Source of the DNA: Massilia niastensis DSM 21313
GTDB lineage: Bacteria > Pseudomonadota > Gammaproteobacteria > Burkholderiales > Burkholderiaceae_D
DNA length: 64,000 nucleotides
Assembly: GCF_000382345.1 (NCBI RefSeq)
Contig: NZ_KB908077.1
Span: 202,208-266,207 of the forward strand
Reading direction: 5' to 3'
A program made the position numbers and the translations under genes. Shown here piece after piece: positions 8,717-17,523 of this stretch (positions are counted from its first letter, which is position 1; the number at the start of each line of letters is the position of its first letter). The notes below the pieces were generated by a model, which had not been told where the DNA came from, ran no database searches, and worked only from the letters and a program-made list of their open reading frames with translations.

Positions 8717-10072
8717 TCAGCGGAAATAAGGCGTCAGTTCGCGGACCGGATCCGCCTGCAGGGTGCCTGCGGCGGCGCGCAGGCGCATCAGGCCCACCAG
8801 GTACGCATAGCGCGCCTGGGCAAGGTCACGCTGGCTGGTGAACAGCTGTTGCTGGGCATTGAGCAGGTCGAGGTTGATGCGGACGCCCCCTTTGATGCTC
8901 TGCTCGGTCGCGGTCATCAGCAGCTTTCCGGACTCGACAGCCTTGACGAGCGCCTCGATCTTGCGGCCGCTGCTCATCACAAGGCTGTGTGCTTTTCGCA
9001 ACTCGACCAGGACCTGGCTGGTGCGCGCATCCAGCTCGGCCTGGGCCCGCCCGTAGGTCGCCGCGGCCTGGCGCGTGGTCGCGTTGACGGCGCCGCCCGA
9101 ATAGATCGGGATATTGATCTGCACACCCAAGGTGCGGTTGGTCGATTCCTGGCCCAGGTTGGTCAGCGTTTCACTGTCGTTCTTGCTGTAGGCGGCGACG
9201 AAGTCCACGCGCGGCAAATGCCCTGCCTTGTTGCGGCCGATGTCCAGGCGCGCGTTCTCGACCGCGAGGCGGGCAGCGGCGAGCTGGTTGTTACGCTGCA
9301 GCGCCAGCCTGCTCCAGTCCTCGTAGGACACCGGGCTGAGCTCGACTGGCCGGAAATTGTTTCCCAGCTTGTCCAGTTCGCCCGGTTCCATGCCGATCAC
9401 GCCCTGGAGCGTGTTACGGGCCGCCACGACATTGTCCTGCGCCTCGATCAGCTGCGCTTCCGCGAGATCGAGCCGGGCCTGGGTTTCCAGCATGTCGGTC
9501 CTGGTGCCCTCGCCTTTTTCGAACAGGCGCTGGTTGACCTTCTGGTGCTCGAGATTGGCGTCGCGCTGGACCCGGGCCAGCGCCAGCTGGTCTTCCGCGT
9601 ACAGCGCGTCGAGATAGGCGGTCACCACGCGCACCGAGACGTCGTCGATGCTGGCTTCATATTGCTGCTCGCTCTGCGCGGTCTGCACCTTGCCCTGGCG
9701 GTAGCGCGCGATGCCTTCCATGTTGAAGAGCGGCTGGCGCAACTGCACCACGGCCGAACGGCTGGTATAGCGCGGATGCGTCGTCGTCGGGCGGCCGAGC
9801 TGCATGAACTCCTGGTCCGCCACGTTCTTGTTGATCGAAAAATTGCCCGCAACGTTAGGCAGCAGCTGCGAGCGGCCGAGGATGCGGTTTTCCTTGCCGC
9901 TCTCGTTCTCGAAGTAATGCATGCGGAAGGTCGGGTCGTTCTTCAGCGCGGCCTCGTAGGCCTGCTGCAGCGACACGGCGCCGGCGCCGCCGGCGCCGGT
10001 CAGCAGGAGCGCGCCGAGCGCGCAGGCGCGCAGTACCGCTCCGCGCTTGCGGTTCTTGGTGGTTCCCGTCAT
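8717..10072 (-). CDS. TolC-family outer-membrane channel of the type I secretion system
   Basis: A 451-residue protein with an N-terminal signal sequence (residues about 1-32, LRACALGALLLTGAGGAGA). It then follows the TolC pattern: SLQQAYEAALKNDPTF at the start of the mature protein, the repeated helical hairpins, and NIPIYSGGAVNATTRQA in the second half. TolC proteins form the outer-membrane exit duct for HlyD/ABC pumps. The start is 4 bases after the stop of the adaptor gene, so the three secretion genes form one operon (13423 to 8717). Confidence 0.95.
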   Translation of the reverse strand: MTGTTKNRKRGAVLRACALGALLLTGAGGAGAVSLQQAYEAALKNDPTFRMHYFENESGKENRILGRSQLLPNVAGNFSINKNVADQEFMQLGRPTTTHPRYTSRSAVVQLRQPLFNMEGIARYRQGKVQTAQSEQQYEASIDDVSVRVVTAYLDALYAEDQLALARVQRDANLEHQKVNQRLFEKGEGTRTDMLETQARLDLAEAQLIEAQDNVVAARNTLQGVIGMEPGELDKLGNNFRPVELSPVSYEDWSRLALQRNNQLAAARLAVENARLDIGRNKAGHLPRVDFVAAYSKNDSETLTNLGQESTNRTLGVQINIPIYSGGAVNATTRQAAATYGRAQAELDARTSQVLVELRKAHSLVMSSGRKIEALVKAVESGKLLMTATEQSIKGGVRINLDLLNAQQQLFTSQRDLAQARYAYLVGLMRLRAAAGTLQADPVRELTPYFR

Positions 10073-10076
10073 ATGG

Positions 10077-11429
10077 TCAGTCCTCGCTCAGCGCAGAATG
10101 GGCACGGTCGATGATCGGCTTGATCAGGTAGTTCATCATCGTGCGCTCGCCGGTCTTGACGAACAGCTCGACCGGCATGCCGGAGCGGATGTCCATCTTG
10201 TGCTGGGCGATCTTCTTCGCGCCTTCCGGCGTGACCTTCACGTGCACCTTGTAGTACGGCACGCCGGTACGCTCGTCCACGCTGCGGTCGGCCGATACAT
10301 GGGTCAGCTCGCCTTCGATGTGCGGCGTCTTGTTGGTATTGAAGGCCGAGAAGATCAGCTCGACCGGCAGGCCCGGATGCACCTTGTCGACCAGGTTGAC
10401 CGGCAGCTGGCCATCGACGATCAGGGACCCATTGCTCGGAACGATGTCCATCATCTTGAAACCGGACGGCACCACGCCGCCATTGGTGAACACCGCCAGG
10501 CCGACCACCGTGCCGCTGGCCGGCGCCTTGACCTCGACGTTCGACAGTTCGAAGTGCTGCGCCTGCAGGCGCGCAGCCTGCGCTTCGGCTTCCTTCTGGA
10601 ATTCGGACAGCTGGCCGCGCACTTCCTTCTGGTAATCCTGCCCGCGCTGCGAGCGGCGCAGGGTCAGCTCGACCACCTGGCGCTGGGAACGGCCGATGTT
10701 GCCGATGTCTTCCGAGATGCTGCCGTTCAGCTGGGCATAGGTGCGCTCGAGCTCGAGCAGGCGGTTGCGGGCAATATAGCCTTCCTTCGCCAGGTCGCGC
10801 ATGCCGGCCAGCTGCTCCTTGAGGATGGCAACCTGCTCCTTCTTGGCTTCGCGCGATTCCTGCAGTCCGGTGATCTGCAGCTTCAGGCCGGCGATGTTTT
10901 CGTCGATGCCGCCGAGCTCATTCTGCAGCGAACCCTGGCGCGAGGACAGCAGCTGGTTCTGCAGGTTCATCAGTTCGATGACGCGCGGCTCGGCGCGGCG
11001 CTTTTCCAGCTCCGCCGGGAAGGTGATCTTCCTGAGGCCATCACGCTCGGCGGTCAGGCGCGCGACGTTCGCCAGCGCCGACAGGTACTGGGCTTCGGTA
11101 ACCTCGACGGCGGACTGCGCCACGACCGGGTTCATCCGCACCAGGACCTGGCCGGCCTTGACCAGGTCGCCATCGCGCACCAGCAATTGCTGGACGGTGC
11201 CGCCGGTTTGATGCTGTACTGCCTGGCGGTTCGATTCGCTGGCCACGGTGCCGGACAGCGGCACGCCCTTGTCCAGCGGAGCGAGCAAGGCCCACAGCAG
11301 GAAGCCGCCAAAGCCGACCAGCACAACCAGCCAGCCGATGCGGCTGAAGGTACGCGCATCCGTGTTCACTTCAAGCGGCGTCGCATCATGGGTGACGACT
11401 TCCGCGCTATCGCTCTTCAACAACTTCAT
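10077..11429 (-). CDS. HlyD-family type I secretion membrane-fusion protein
   Basis: A 450-residue periplasmic adaptor. A short cytoplasmic N-terminus is followed by one membrane helix (about residues 32-50, GWLVVLVGFGGFLLWALLAPLD). A lipoyl/barrel half (GTVASESNRQAVQHQTGGTVQQLLVRDGDLVKAGQVLV), a long coiled-coil hairpin (about 120-290) and the returning lipoyl half (NVEVKAPASGTVVGLAVFT) follow. The end has the HlyD/PrtE-type sequence RTGVPYYKVHVKV. Its ATG overlaps the stop of the ABC gene by one base (TGATG), indicating translational coupling. Confidence 0.96.
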   Translation of the reverse strand: MKLLKSDSAEVVTHDATPLEVNTDARTFSRIGWLVVLVGFGGFLLWALLAPLDKGVPLSGTVASESNRQAVQHQTGGTVQQLLVRDGDLVKAGQVLVRMNPVVAQSAVEVTEAQYLSALANVARLTAERDGLRKITFPAELEKRRAEPRVIELMNLQNQLLSSRQGSLQNELGGIDENIAGLKLQITGLQESREAKKEQVAILKEQLAGMRDLAKEGYIARNRLLELERTYAQLNGSISEDIGNIGRSQRQVVELTLRRSQRGQDYQKEVRGQLSEFQKEAEAQAARLQAQHFELSNVEVKAPASGTVVGLAVFTNGGVVPSGFKMMDIVPSNGSLIVDGQLPVNLVDKVHPGLPVELIFSAFNTNKTPHIEGELTHVSADRSVDERTGVPYYKVHVKVTPEGAKKIAQHKMDIRSGMPVELFVKTGERTMMNYLIKPIIDRAHSALSED

Positions 11430-13423
11430 CAGTTCGACTCTCCACTATTGGCCGCCGGCGTGCCGGCAGCCGGGGCAGCGCTGGCGGGCGGTGCAAAGGA
11501 TGGGGTGGCAGCCGCTCGTGCGGCCTGGGACGCAAAGGACGGCGCATCGGCGTTGGCGGCGTTCGCCGCGGGTGCTGCCGGCCCGGCCGCCGCCTTGGCT
11601 GCCGCTGCGGCGGCGCGGCGCGCACCGGCGGCGGCGGCCAGCGACACGGCCGGCGAACCAGGGGCTGGAGGAGCCGCCGGCCCCTCGCCCGGGGCGGCGT
11701 TCCTGGCCATCTGCTGTTGCGCAGCCTCGAGGGCCTTTTTGTTGGCTTCCTGCATGGCAGCCAGCACCTGCTGGGTCGGGCCAAAGGCCTGCACCGCGCC
11801 CTCGCGCATCATCAGGAGCTTGGTCGTCGCGCCCAGCACGCTCGGACGGTGGGTGATCAGCACGATGGTCTTGCCACGCTTGCGCAGGTCGACCACCGCA
11901 TTGACCAGCGCCTGCTCGCCCGCGTCGTCGAGGTTCGAGTTCGGCTCGTCGAGCACGATCAGGGCCGGGTCGTCGTACATCGCACGGGCCAGGCCCAGGC
12001 GCTGCCGCTGGCCACCGGACAAACCGGCGCCACCGTCGCCCAGCGGCGTGTCGTAGCCTTTCGGCAGGTGCAGGATCATGTCGTGCACACCGGCGCGCTT
12101 GGCGGCCTGCACGACCTTTTCCGCATCGACCTCGCCGAAGCGGGCGATGTTCTCGCTCACGCTACCGGCAAACAGTTCGATGTCCTGCGGCAGGTAGCCG
12201 ATGTTCGGGCCAAGTTCGCCCTTGTTCCATTGATAGATATCGGCGCCGTCGAGGCGCACCTTGCCCATCATCGACGGCCAGACGCCGACCAGCAGGCGCG
12301 CCAGGGTCGATTTGCCGGAACCGCTGGGGCCGATCACGCCGAGCACGTCGCCCGGAACGATGCCGAAGCTCACGTTGCGCACGATCGGCGTGGTCACGCC
12401 CGGCGGCGCGGCGGTGACGCCTTCCACGGTCAGCGCGCCCTGCGGCTTGGGCAGGGCCATGCCGGCCGAACGGGCCGGGTTCGATTCGAGCAGGCGGGTC
12501 AGGCGCTCATAGGCGCTGCGGGTGCTGCTCCAGCTCTTCCAGACGCCGATCACCTGCTGGACCGGTTGCAGGGTACGGCCGACCAGGATCGAGGCGGCGA
12601 TCATCATGCCGGGGGTGATCTTGTTTTCGAGCACCAGCAGCGCGCCGAAGCCGAGCACCAGGGATTGCTGGGCGGTCTGCACGAACTTGGTGCTGCTGCC
12701 GATGACCGCAGCCTTCTGGCTGGCATCGGCCTGCAGCGACAGGAATTTGCCATGGGTCTTGAACCAGCGGCCCATCAGATTGGGCAGCATGCCCATCGAC
12801 TCGATGACTTCGGCATTGCGCAGGTTGTTGGTGGCCATCGTGCTGGCGGCGATCGCCATCGTGTTGGCTTCCGACAGCGGAGCACGGGTGACCTTCTCGT
12901 TGACGATGGCCAGCACCACCAGGATCGCGGTGCCCCCCAGTGCAAACAGGCCCAGCGTCGGTTCGAACAGGAAGATGACGATCAGGTAGACCGGGAACCA
13001 GGGCGCATCGAAGAACGCAAACAATGCGTTACCGGTCAGGAACTGGCGCAGGTTGGTCAGGTCGGTCAGCGCCTGGCCGGCATTGCCGCCGGCAAGCTTC
13101 AGGTTCTGTTCGAACGCGGCCGTATAGATGCGCTTGTTGAGCGTCATGTCGAACTTGGCGCCGACCCGCACCAGCACATAGGAGCGCACCGTCTCGAGCG
13201 CCGCCACGAACAGGTAGGCGCCGAGCATCAGCACGGTCAGCATCAAGAGGGTGATTTCGTTGCGGCTGGCGAGCACACGGTCGTACACCTGCAGCATGTA
13301 CAGGGACGGTGTCAGCATCAGGAGGTTGATGATGGCGCTGAAGACGCCAACGGTCAGGAAAGTACTCTTAAAAGCAAGCAGTGCCCGCTCGATGTCGTTT
13401 TTTTCGTTTAGCAGTTTTTTCAT
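11429..13423 (-). CDS. Type I secretion ABC permease/ATPase (PrtD-like) with Ala/Pro-rich tail
   Basis: A 664-residue half-transporter. The membrane domain has five or six helices (about residues 20-290). The ATPase has Walker A GPSGSGKS near 361, the signature LSGGQRQRLGLARA near 467 and Walker B ALIVLDEPNSNLDD near 490. This is the PrtD/RsaD class that exports proteins bearing an uncleaved C-terminal signal; no N-terminal C39 peptidase domain is present. PrtD proteins are normally about 570-590 residues. Here roughly 85 extra residues, almost all Ala, Pro, Gly and Ser (from about 575), extend past the ATPase. It is the first gene of the secretion operon, with a CRP-like site 114 bases upstream. 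Confidence 0.96.
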   Translation of the reverse strand: MKKLLNEKNDIERALLAFKSTFLTVGVFSAIINLLMLTPSLYMLQVYDRVLASRNEITLLMLTVLMLGAYLFVAALETVRSYVLVRVGAKFDMTLNKRIYTAAFEQNLKLAGGNAGQALTDLTNLRQFLTGNALFAFFDAPWFPVYLIVIFLFEPTLGLFALGGTAILVVLAIVNEKVTRAPLSEANTMAIAASTMATNNLRNAEVIESMGMLPNLMGRWFKTHGKFLSLQADASQKAAVIGSSTKFVQTAQQSLVLGFGALLVLENKITPGMMIAASILVGRTLQPVQQVIGVWKSWSSTRSAYERLTRLLESNPARSAGMALPKPQGALTVEGVTAAPPGVTTPIVRNVSFGIVPGDVLGVIGPSGSGKSTLARLLVGVWPSMMGKVRLDGADIYQWNKGELGPNIGYLPQDIELFAGSVSENIARFGEVDAEKVVQAAKRAGVHDMILHLPKGYDTPLGDGGAGLSGGQRQRLGLARAMYDDPALIVLDEPNSNLDDAGEQALVNAVVDLRKRGKTIVLITHRPSVLGATTKLLMMREGAVQAFGPTQQVLAAMQEANKKALEAAQQQMARNAAPGEGPAAPPAPGSPAVSLAAAAGARRAAAAAAKAAAGPAAPAANAANADAPSFASQAARAAATPSFAPPASAAPAAGTPAANSGESN

Positions 13424-13536
13424 GGGCGATGGCCGTGGTGTCGATCAGTGCCGAGCTGGCCTCGGCCTGGGCCGCACATCCGCTGATCCACGGAAATTGT
13501 ACGGCGTAGGCATTATGACCCAAAACGGTTGAGATT

Positions 13537-13552
13537 TGTGATGCACATCACA
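13537..13552. promoter_or_regulatory. CRP-like binding site upstream of the secretion operon
   Basis: TGTGATGCACATCACA is a perfect TGTGA-N6-TCACA palindrome, further extended by TT on the left and AA on the right. Its centre is about 121 bases upstream of the ABC gene ATG. The spacing nearly equals that of the site in front of the surface-protein gene. Confidence 0.8.
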
Positions 13553-13605
13553 AATTATAGCAATTATGACCATACATGGTCGCGTACGTTCCACACTGTC
13601 TGGAC

Positions 13606-13640
13606 GAAAAAAACCCGCCACCTTGCGGTGGCGGGTTTCC
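13606..13640 (-). terminator. Rho-independent terminator of the DUF4214 surface-protein gene
   Basis: A strong CCCGCCACC-TTGC-GGTGGCGGG stem. Preceding A residues on the plus strand form the U-run on the minus strand. It lies about 40 bases past the stop of the surface protein, separating it from the downstream secretion genes, which have their own regulatory site. Confidence 0.9.
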
Positions 13641-13678
13641 CTGTTTCACGCTAACCCGCCGAGGCGGGCGTCACATGA

Positions 13679-15616
13679 TTAGGCGGTCGGAGCCTTCAGG
13701 GAGATGATGCCGTTAGCCAGCACCAGGTCTTCAGCGTCGACACCGGTCAGGGTGATGGTCTGCTCAGCAACAGCTGCGCTGTCCGAACCGTAGACTTCGG
13801 TTTCCAGGGTGACCTTGACGCCGGTCGCGGTCTGGACGAAGAACACTTCCAGCTTCGCGTTGTCGCCGTCAGCCAGCTTGCCGGTGTTCAGGGTGAAGTC
13901 GCTGCCGATGAACAGCGAGTCAGCACCAACGCGGCCGAAGCTGGTGATGGTGGTGGCATCAGCACCGTCGAACACGAAGATGTCGGCGCCAGCGGTACCT
14001 GCAGCGGTAGCACCCAGGAAGACCGGAGCCTTGAAGTCGTTGTCAGCGAATGCCTTGGTGGCAGCGGTGACAGCAGCGTTCAGGGCAGCCAGCTCTTCAG
14101 CGTTAGCCTGGGCTTCTTCGTAGGCTGCAACTGCTTCTGCCAGGTCTTCCACGTTGGTGTTAGCGGTTTCCAGCGCGGTGGTCTGGGTAGCGACAGCAGC
14201 CGACAGCGGGTTGTTCGCTGCGATGTCGAGCGCCACGTAGGCGTTCAGCGCGGTGTTGAAAGCAGCCAGGCCAGCCGAACCTTCTTCCACCAGGATGTCA
14301 CGCTGCAGCAGGATCTGGGCTGCGGTCGGGACGCCGTCGTACGCGCCGACGTCGTCTTCGCTGACCAGGGCGACCAGGGCGTCACGTGCGGCGACTTCAG
14401 CAGCGCTTTCGTCCAGCAGGTGAACGTCCAGCTTGGCAGCGAACACTGCGTCAGCGGCAGTTGCCTGCTCAACCAGGGCTGCCTGGTGGGCGACGACTGC
14501 TTCCAGCAGGGCGGTTGCGGCCGGACGGTTTGCTGCGGTCACGGTCGTAGCCAGTTGCAGGGCGCCGGTGGTTGCGTTCTTGACGATCACGCCAGTCACT
14601 TGGCCGTCAGCGGCGACAGTGACGCTGGTGCCTGCGATCACGTTGAACGAGCCCAGTGCAGCCTGCTGGTCAGCCAGCGCGGCCTTGACTTCTGCATCAA
14701 CGGTTTTCTTGGCGGCGGCAGCCGATGCCACGGCAGCGATCGCATCGCCCAGGCCTTCGACTTCTGCCACGGCTTCGTTAGCGTCAGCCAGGTTGCCTTC
14801 TGCGGTCACAACAGCAGCAGCCAGAGCTTTGGTCTTGTCGGCGATCAGGGCCGCCTGGATTGCAGCCGAAGCGTCGCTGAAGTCGATGGTGCCACCGATT
14901 TCGCCTTCGACAGCCACTTCGGTATCGACCAGAGCGTCGGCGACGTCGCCAGCGGTGGTGTCGGTTTCTGCGTCGTCGTCCAGGTCCAGGGTGCCCAGGA
15001 AATCAGCAACTGCGTCCTTGGCAGCTTCCAGAGCAGCCAGGCCCGACACGACGGTGAACTCGGTGCCAGCGGCAACGACGGCAGCGACGGTAGCAGCCAG
15101 GGCAGCCGGAGCGATCGCTGCGGTCAGCGATGCGTCGGTGGTGATGCTGGTGATGAAAGCTTTAGCCAGTGCCAGGGCGTCTGCGCCAGCGTAGCCAGCC
15201 TGCTCGGCCTGGGTGTCCAGTGCGGTGGTGAAGGCGGTAGCGCCTGCAACCTTGTTCTCGACGGCTTCCTTGTCGGTGGTCAGGGCGCCAGCTGCGACTT
15301 CAGCAACGATGGTGCTGACCTTGATGGTGCCTGCGTCGAGCAGCTTGACCCAGTAGTCGCGGCCGTCGTTGGCGCGGGTAGCCTGGTTGAACAGGTTGCC
15401 GTAGATTTTGTCAACGATCTGGGCGTTGGTCAGGCCTTTGAACAGGTCGGTGTATTCCGGCGAGGTGGAGAAGGTTGCCGACACAGCAGCGGTAGCGCCC
15501 TTGTTGTTGGCAACGATGTTGGTCCAGTAGTCCAGGCCAGCAACATCAGCCGGACGGTTGAAGTAAGCGACGTACAGTTGTTGAACTGCTGCAACGTGTG
15601 CGGTAACGATTGCCAT
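13679..15616 (-). CDS. DUF4214 surface protein, S-layer-like, probable type I secretion substrate
   Basis: A 645-residue acidic, Ala/Thr/Val-rich protein with no cysteine and no methionine beyond the first. DUF4214 repeats lie at about residues 8-90 (QLYVAYFNRPADVAGLDYWTN; then IYGNLFNQATRANDGRDYW). Long Ala-rich helical regions follow (about 130-540). A C-terminal beta region begins GTAGADIFVFDGADATTITSF and ends LANGIISLKAPTA, which resembles C-terminal regions of type I secreted proteins. No GGXGXDXXX calcium repeats are present. Codons are strongly biased toward GCT/GCA, GGT, CGT and GTT, unlike the flanking GCC/GGC-rich genes, as expected of a very abundant protein. GGAG (15624-15627) is the ribosome site. 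No signal peptide is present; export by the adjacent system is inferred. Confidence 0.9.
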   Translation of the reverse strand: MAIVTAHVAAVQQLYVAYFNRPADVAGLDYWTNIVANNKGATAAVSATFSTSPEYTDLFKGLTNAQIVDKIYGNLFNQATRANDGRDYWVKLLDAGTIKVSTIVAEVAAGALTTDKEAVENKVAGATAFTTALDTQAEQAGYAGADALALAKAFITSITTDASLTAAIAPAALAATVAAVVAAGTEFTVVSGLAALEAAKDAVADFLGTLDLDDDAETDTTAGDVADALVDTEVAVEGEIGGTIDFSDASAAIQAALIADKTKALAAAVVTAEGNLADANEAVAEVEGLGDAIAAVASAAAAKKTVDAEVKAALADQQAALGSFNVIAGTSVTVAADGQVTGVIVKNATTGALQLATTVTAANRPAATALLEAVVAHQAALVEQATAADAVFAAKLDVHLLDESAAEVAARDALVALVSEDDVGAYDGVPTAAQILLQRDILVEEGSAGLAAFNTALNAYVALDIAANNPLSAAVATQTTALETANTNVEDLAEAVAAYEEAQANAEELAALNAAVTAATKAFADNDFKAPVFLGATAAGTAGADIFVFDGADATTITSFGRVGADSLFIGSDFTLNTGKLADGDNAKLEVFFVQTATGVKVTLETEVYGSDSAAVAEQTITLTGVDAEDLVLANGIISLKAPTA

Positions 15617-15948
15617 GTAAAAGCTCCAATAAAGATCGATCGATCGAATGTTGATTTAATGTTGCAAGAGTGGCGCTGCACCCCTGTAAGGCCAACGGAT
15701 CGCATAATGACAGATGGCATCGAACGGGGAATGTGACGGCCATCACAAATCCACCGAAGTTTTCAGGAATTTTACAAATCTTGGACAAAAAATCCTTTAT
15801 ACATACCTGTTTTTAAAGGCTTTCTCTCCAATTCTCACCACGACACTCCGCTTTTATCGTCAATACAAATGCACGCGCTTATTACATCTTGAAACAATAT
15901 GCAGCACCTTGTTGATCGCCCGGTTAATTCAGGGATTGTAAAGACCCA
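15617..15948. other. AT-rich regulatory region upstream of the surface-protein gene
   Basis: About 330 bases of markedly lower GC than the surroundings, without a convincing gene. It holds the ribosome site of the surface-protein gene near 15625, a CRP-like palindrome at 15732-15747 and several A/T runs. It most likely forms a long promoter and leader of the surface-protein transcript. Confidence 0.6.
15732..15747. promoter_or_regulatory. CRP-like binding site upstream of the surface-protein gene
   Basis: TGTGACGGCCATCACA is a perfect TGTGA-N6-TCACA palindrome centred about 124 bases upstream of the surface-protein ATG. Confidence 0.78.
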
Positions 15949-15978
15949 CAAAAAAAACCCCGGACTATCCGGGGTTTT
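15949..15978 (-). terminator. Rho-independent terminator of the FecR-domain gene
   Basis: CCCCGGA-CTA-TCCGGGG preceded by eight A on the plus strand, giving a U-run on the minus strand. It lies about 25 bases past the stop of the FecR-domain gene. Confidence 0.9.
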
Positions 15979-15999
15979 CATTTTCAGGAACGGGACCGC

Positions 16000-17325
16000 T
16001 CAACGCCAGGTGGTGCCGCCATTGACCGTGCGGCGATCATCGATCCGCCCGTCGAAGAGATAGGCGGCAGTCCCTGAGGAACCGCGCTCATTGCTCAGCA
16101 AACCCTGGATATTCAGGTAGCCGTGACGCCCCGCGGCATCGCCGTAGAGGCGGCCATCGCCCGTTACCGAACCCTCGCCGCGCAGTTTGACCAATTCATC
16201 CTTCGTGGTGAGATCCATGCTGGTCGCAAAGCTGCGCCTGCCAAAATCGACATTCAGCGTGCCGCTCGACAGGCTGGCCTTGGACGTGGTGATAATCCCG
16301 CCCCCGTATTCGGTGACCACATAGGCTTCGCTGCCGCGCAGGCTGAATCCGACACTGCCGTTATTCGGCGCCACATAATCCTTGCCCGGAGTACGGAACA
16401 GCGCGAAATACCCATTCAATGCGATCAGCTCGTTCTTTGCCCCCTCGGCGGCATAATTGATGGTCGGCGCCGCAATGCCCACGCTTTGCCAGCGGCCCCA
16501 GACGATATTGCGTTCCGGCTGGGTGTCGGGCACGACAACGATGGGTGGCGTGGGGACCGGGACAGGCATGGGAGGCATATCCGCCATCGAGATCTTTCTG
16601 ATGACCGGAGCCAGGTCCGCATTCTTCTTCGCTTCCACGCTCGTATCCGACTGGCTGTTTCCGCCATGCTTGGCCAGGGGCTCGTCCGCGCGCGGCGGCG
16701 ACACCTGGTCCGGCGACAGGGGGCTAGCTTCCAGCAATTGCGGCGCCGCCTGGCCGCGACGCACCTGCACCAGCTGGCCACGCTGGGCGGCGCTCAGCTC
16801 GCGGCTGGTCGCGCCCTCGCAGGGCCCGGCGCCATCCGGCCGGCAAGCGCCCACGAAGCCGCTCACCACCACGCCGCCGGAAATGACGGCCACGCGCGAC
16901 GTGTCCTTGTCGGTGAAGACGGTAAAATCGGTGCCGCGCACGCCGATGGCGGCAACCGGAGTATTGAAGCGGAAGTTCTGGCGCGCCAGCTTGACGGCCT
17001 CGCCCGACTTGCTGCGTGCTACGCCACTCAGCAGCTCGAGCTTGATCCGGGTATTCGCCGGGTTCTGCTTGTCGACGTGGTAGGTGACGATGCGCGCTTT
17101 CGTCTGGGGACGCAGGATGAACAGGCCGTTGTCGACCGTCTTTACATAGAGGAAGCCGTCAGCGCCGGTCGAGAGCATCTGCCCTTCCTGGACCGTTGCG
17201 CCTTCCACGGCCGGCTGCTCGCCGGCGTCGGCCTTGCCGGCAACGAAGATGATCTTGCCCGCATCGGCCGCATGGGAGAGCTGCGCCGCGCATGCAAGCG
17301 TTGCAATAATGAATAATTTAAGCAA
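16000..17325 (-). CDS. FecR-domain periplasmic protein
   Basis: About 441 residues when started at the TTG at 17325, which has a purine-rich GGAAAGGGG ribosome site just before it and begins directly with a signal peptide (LLKLFIIATLACAAQLSHA). An in-frame upstream codon at 17388 would add 21 unlikely residues. The FecR domain spans roughly residues 22-170: GKIIFVAGKADAGEQPAVEGATVQEGQML, then the GVRGTDFTVFTDKDTSRVAVISGGV core. A Pro-rich linker (MPPMPVPVPTPPIVVVPD) and a C-terminal beta domain follow. Here it is probably not an iron-signalling anti-sigma factor, because there is no sigma factor or TonB receptor nearby. It is divergent from a CHASE2 cyclase and may act with it as a periplasmic input module. 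Confidence 0.88.
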   Translation of the reverse strand: MLKLFIIATLACAAQLSHAADAGKIIFVAGKADAGEQPAVEGATVQEGQMLSTGADGFLYVKTVDNGLFILRPQTKARIVTYHVDKQNPANTRIKLELLSGVARSKSGEAVKLARQNFRFNTPVAAIGVRGTDFTVFTDKDTSRVAVISGGVVVSGFVGACRPDGAGPCEGATSRELSAAQRGQLVQVRRGQAAPQLLEASPLSPDQVSPPRADEPLAKHGGNSQSDTSVEAKKNADLAPVIRKISMADMPPMPVPVPTPPIVVVPDTQPERNIVWGRWQSVGIAAPTINYAAEGAKNELIALNGYFALFRTPGKDYVAPNNGSVGFSLRGSEAYVVTEYGGGIITTSKASLSSGTLNVDFGRRSFATSMDLTTKDELVKLRGEGSVTGDGRLYGDAAGRHGYLNIQGLLSNERGSSGTAAYLFDGRIDDRRTVNGGTTWR

Positions 17326-17373
17326 GCTGGTCCCCTTTCCCTTCCACTGTACCGCGCAGCAAGAGCGCAGTTC

Positions 17374-17389
17374 TGTGACGGTCGTCACA
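17374..17389. promoter_or_regulatory. CRP-like binding site in the FecR/cyclase divergent region
   Basis: TGTGACGGTCGTCACA is a perfect TGTGA-N6-TCACA palindrome. It is centred 56 bases from the FecR start and about 142 bases from the cyclase start, so a cAMP-receptor protein could act on both genes. Confidence 0.78.
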
Positions 17390-17523
17390 TTTTACCAAAA
17401 GGCTGAGTTCGCTTAGCAGCCTTACACTCTGTAGCATTTCCGAAAAAACCAATGCACACGAGCAATCTCAAGCGATATACTGTTTTTTTTATTTAATTTG
17501 CGACAACCTGACGAGCGCAGCAC

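Noticed and set aside
13679..14100. RTX calcium-binding repeats in the surface protein
   Set aside because: Only an isolated GTAGADIFVF-like segment is present; there is no run of GGXGXDXXX nonapeptides.
16000..17388. Start of the FecR-domain protein at 17388
   Set aside because: The 21 extra residues precede an otherwise typical signal peptide, and a strong ribosome site fits the TTG at 17325; the upstream region also overlaps the CRP-like site.
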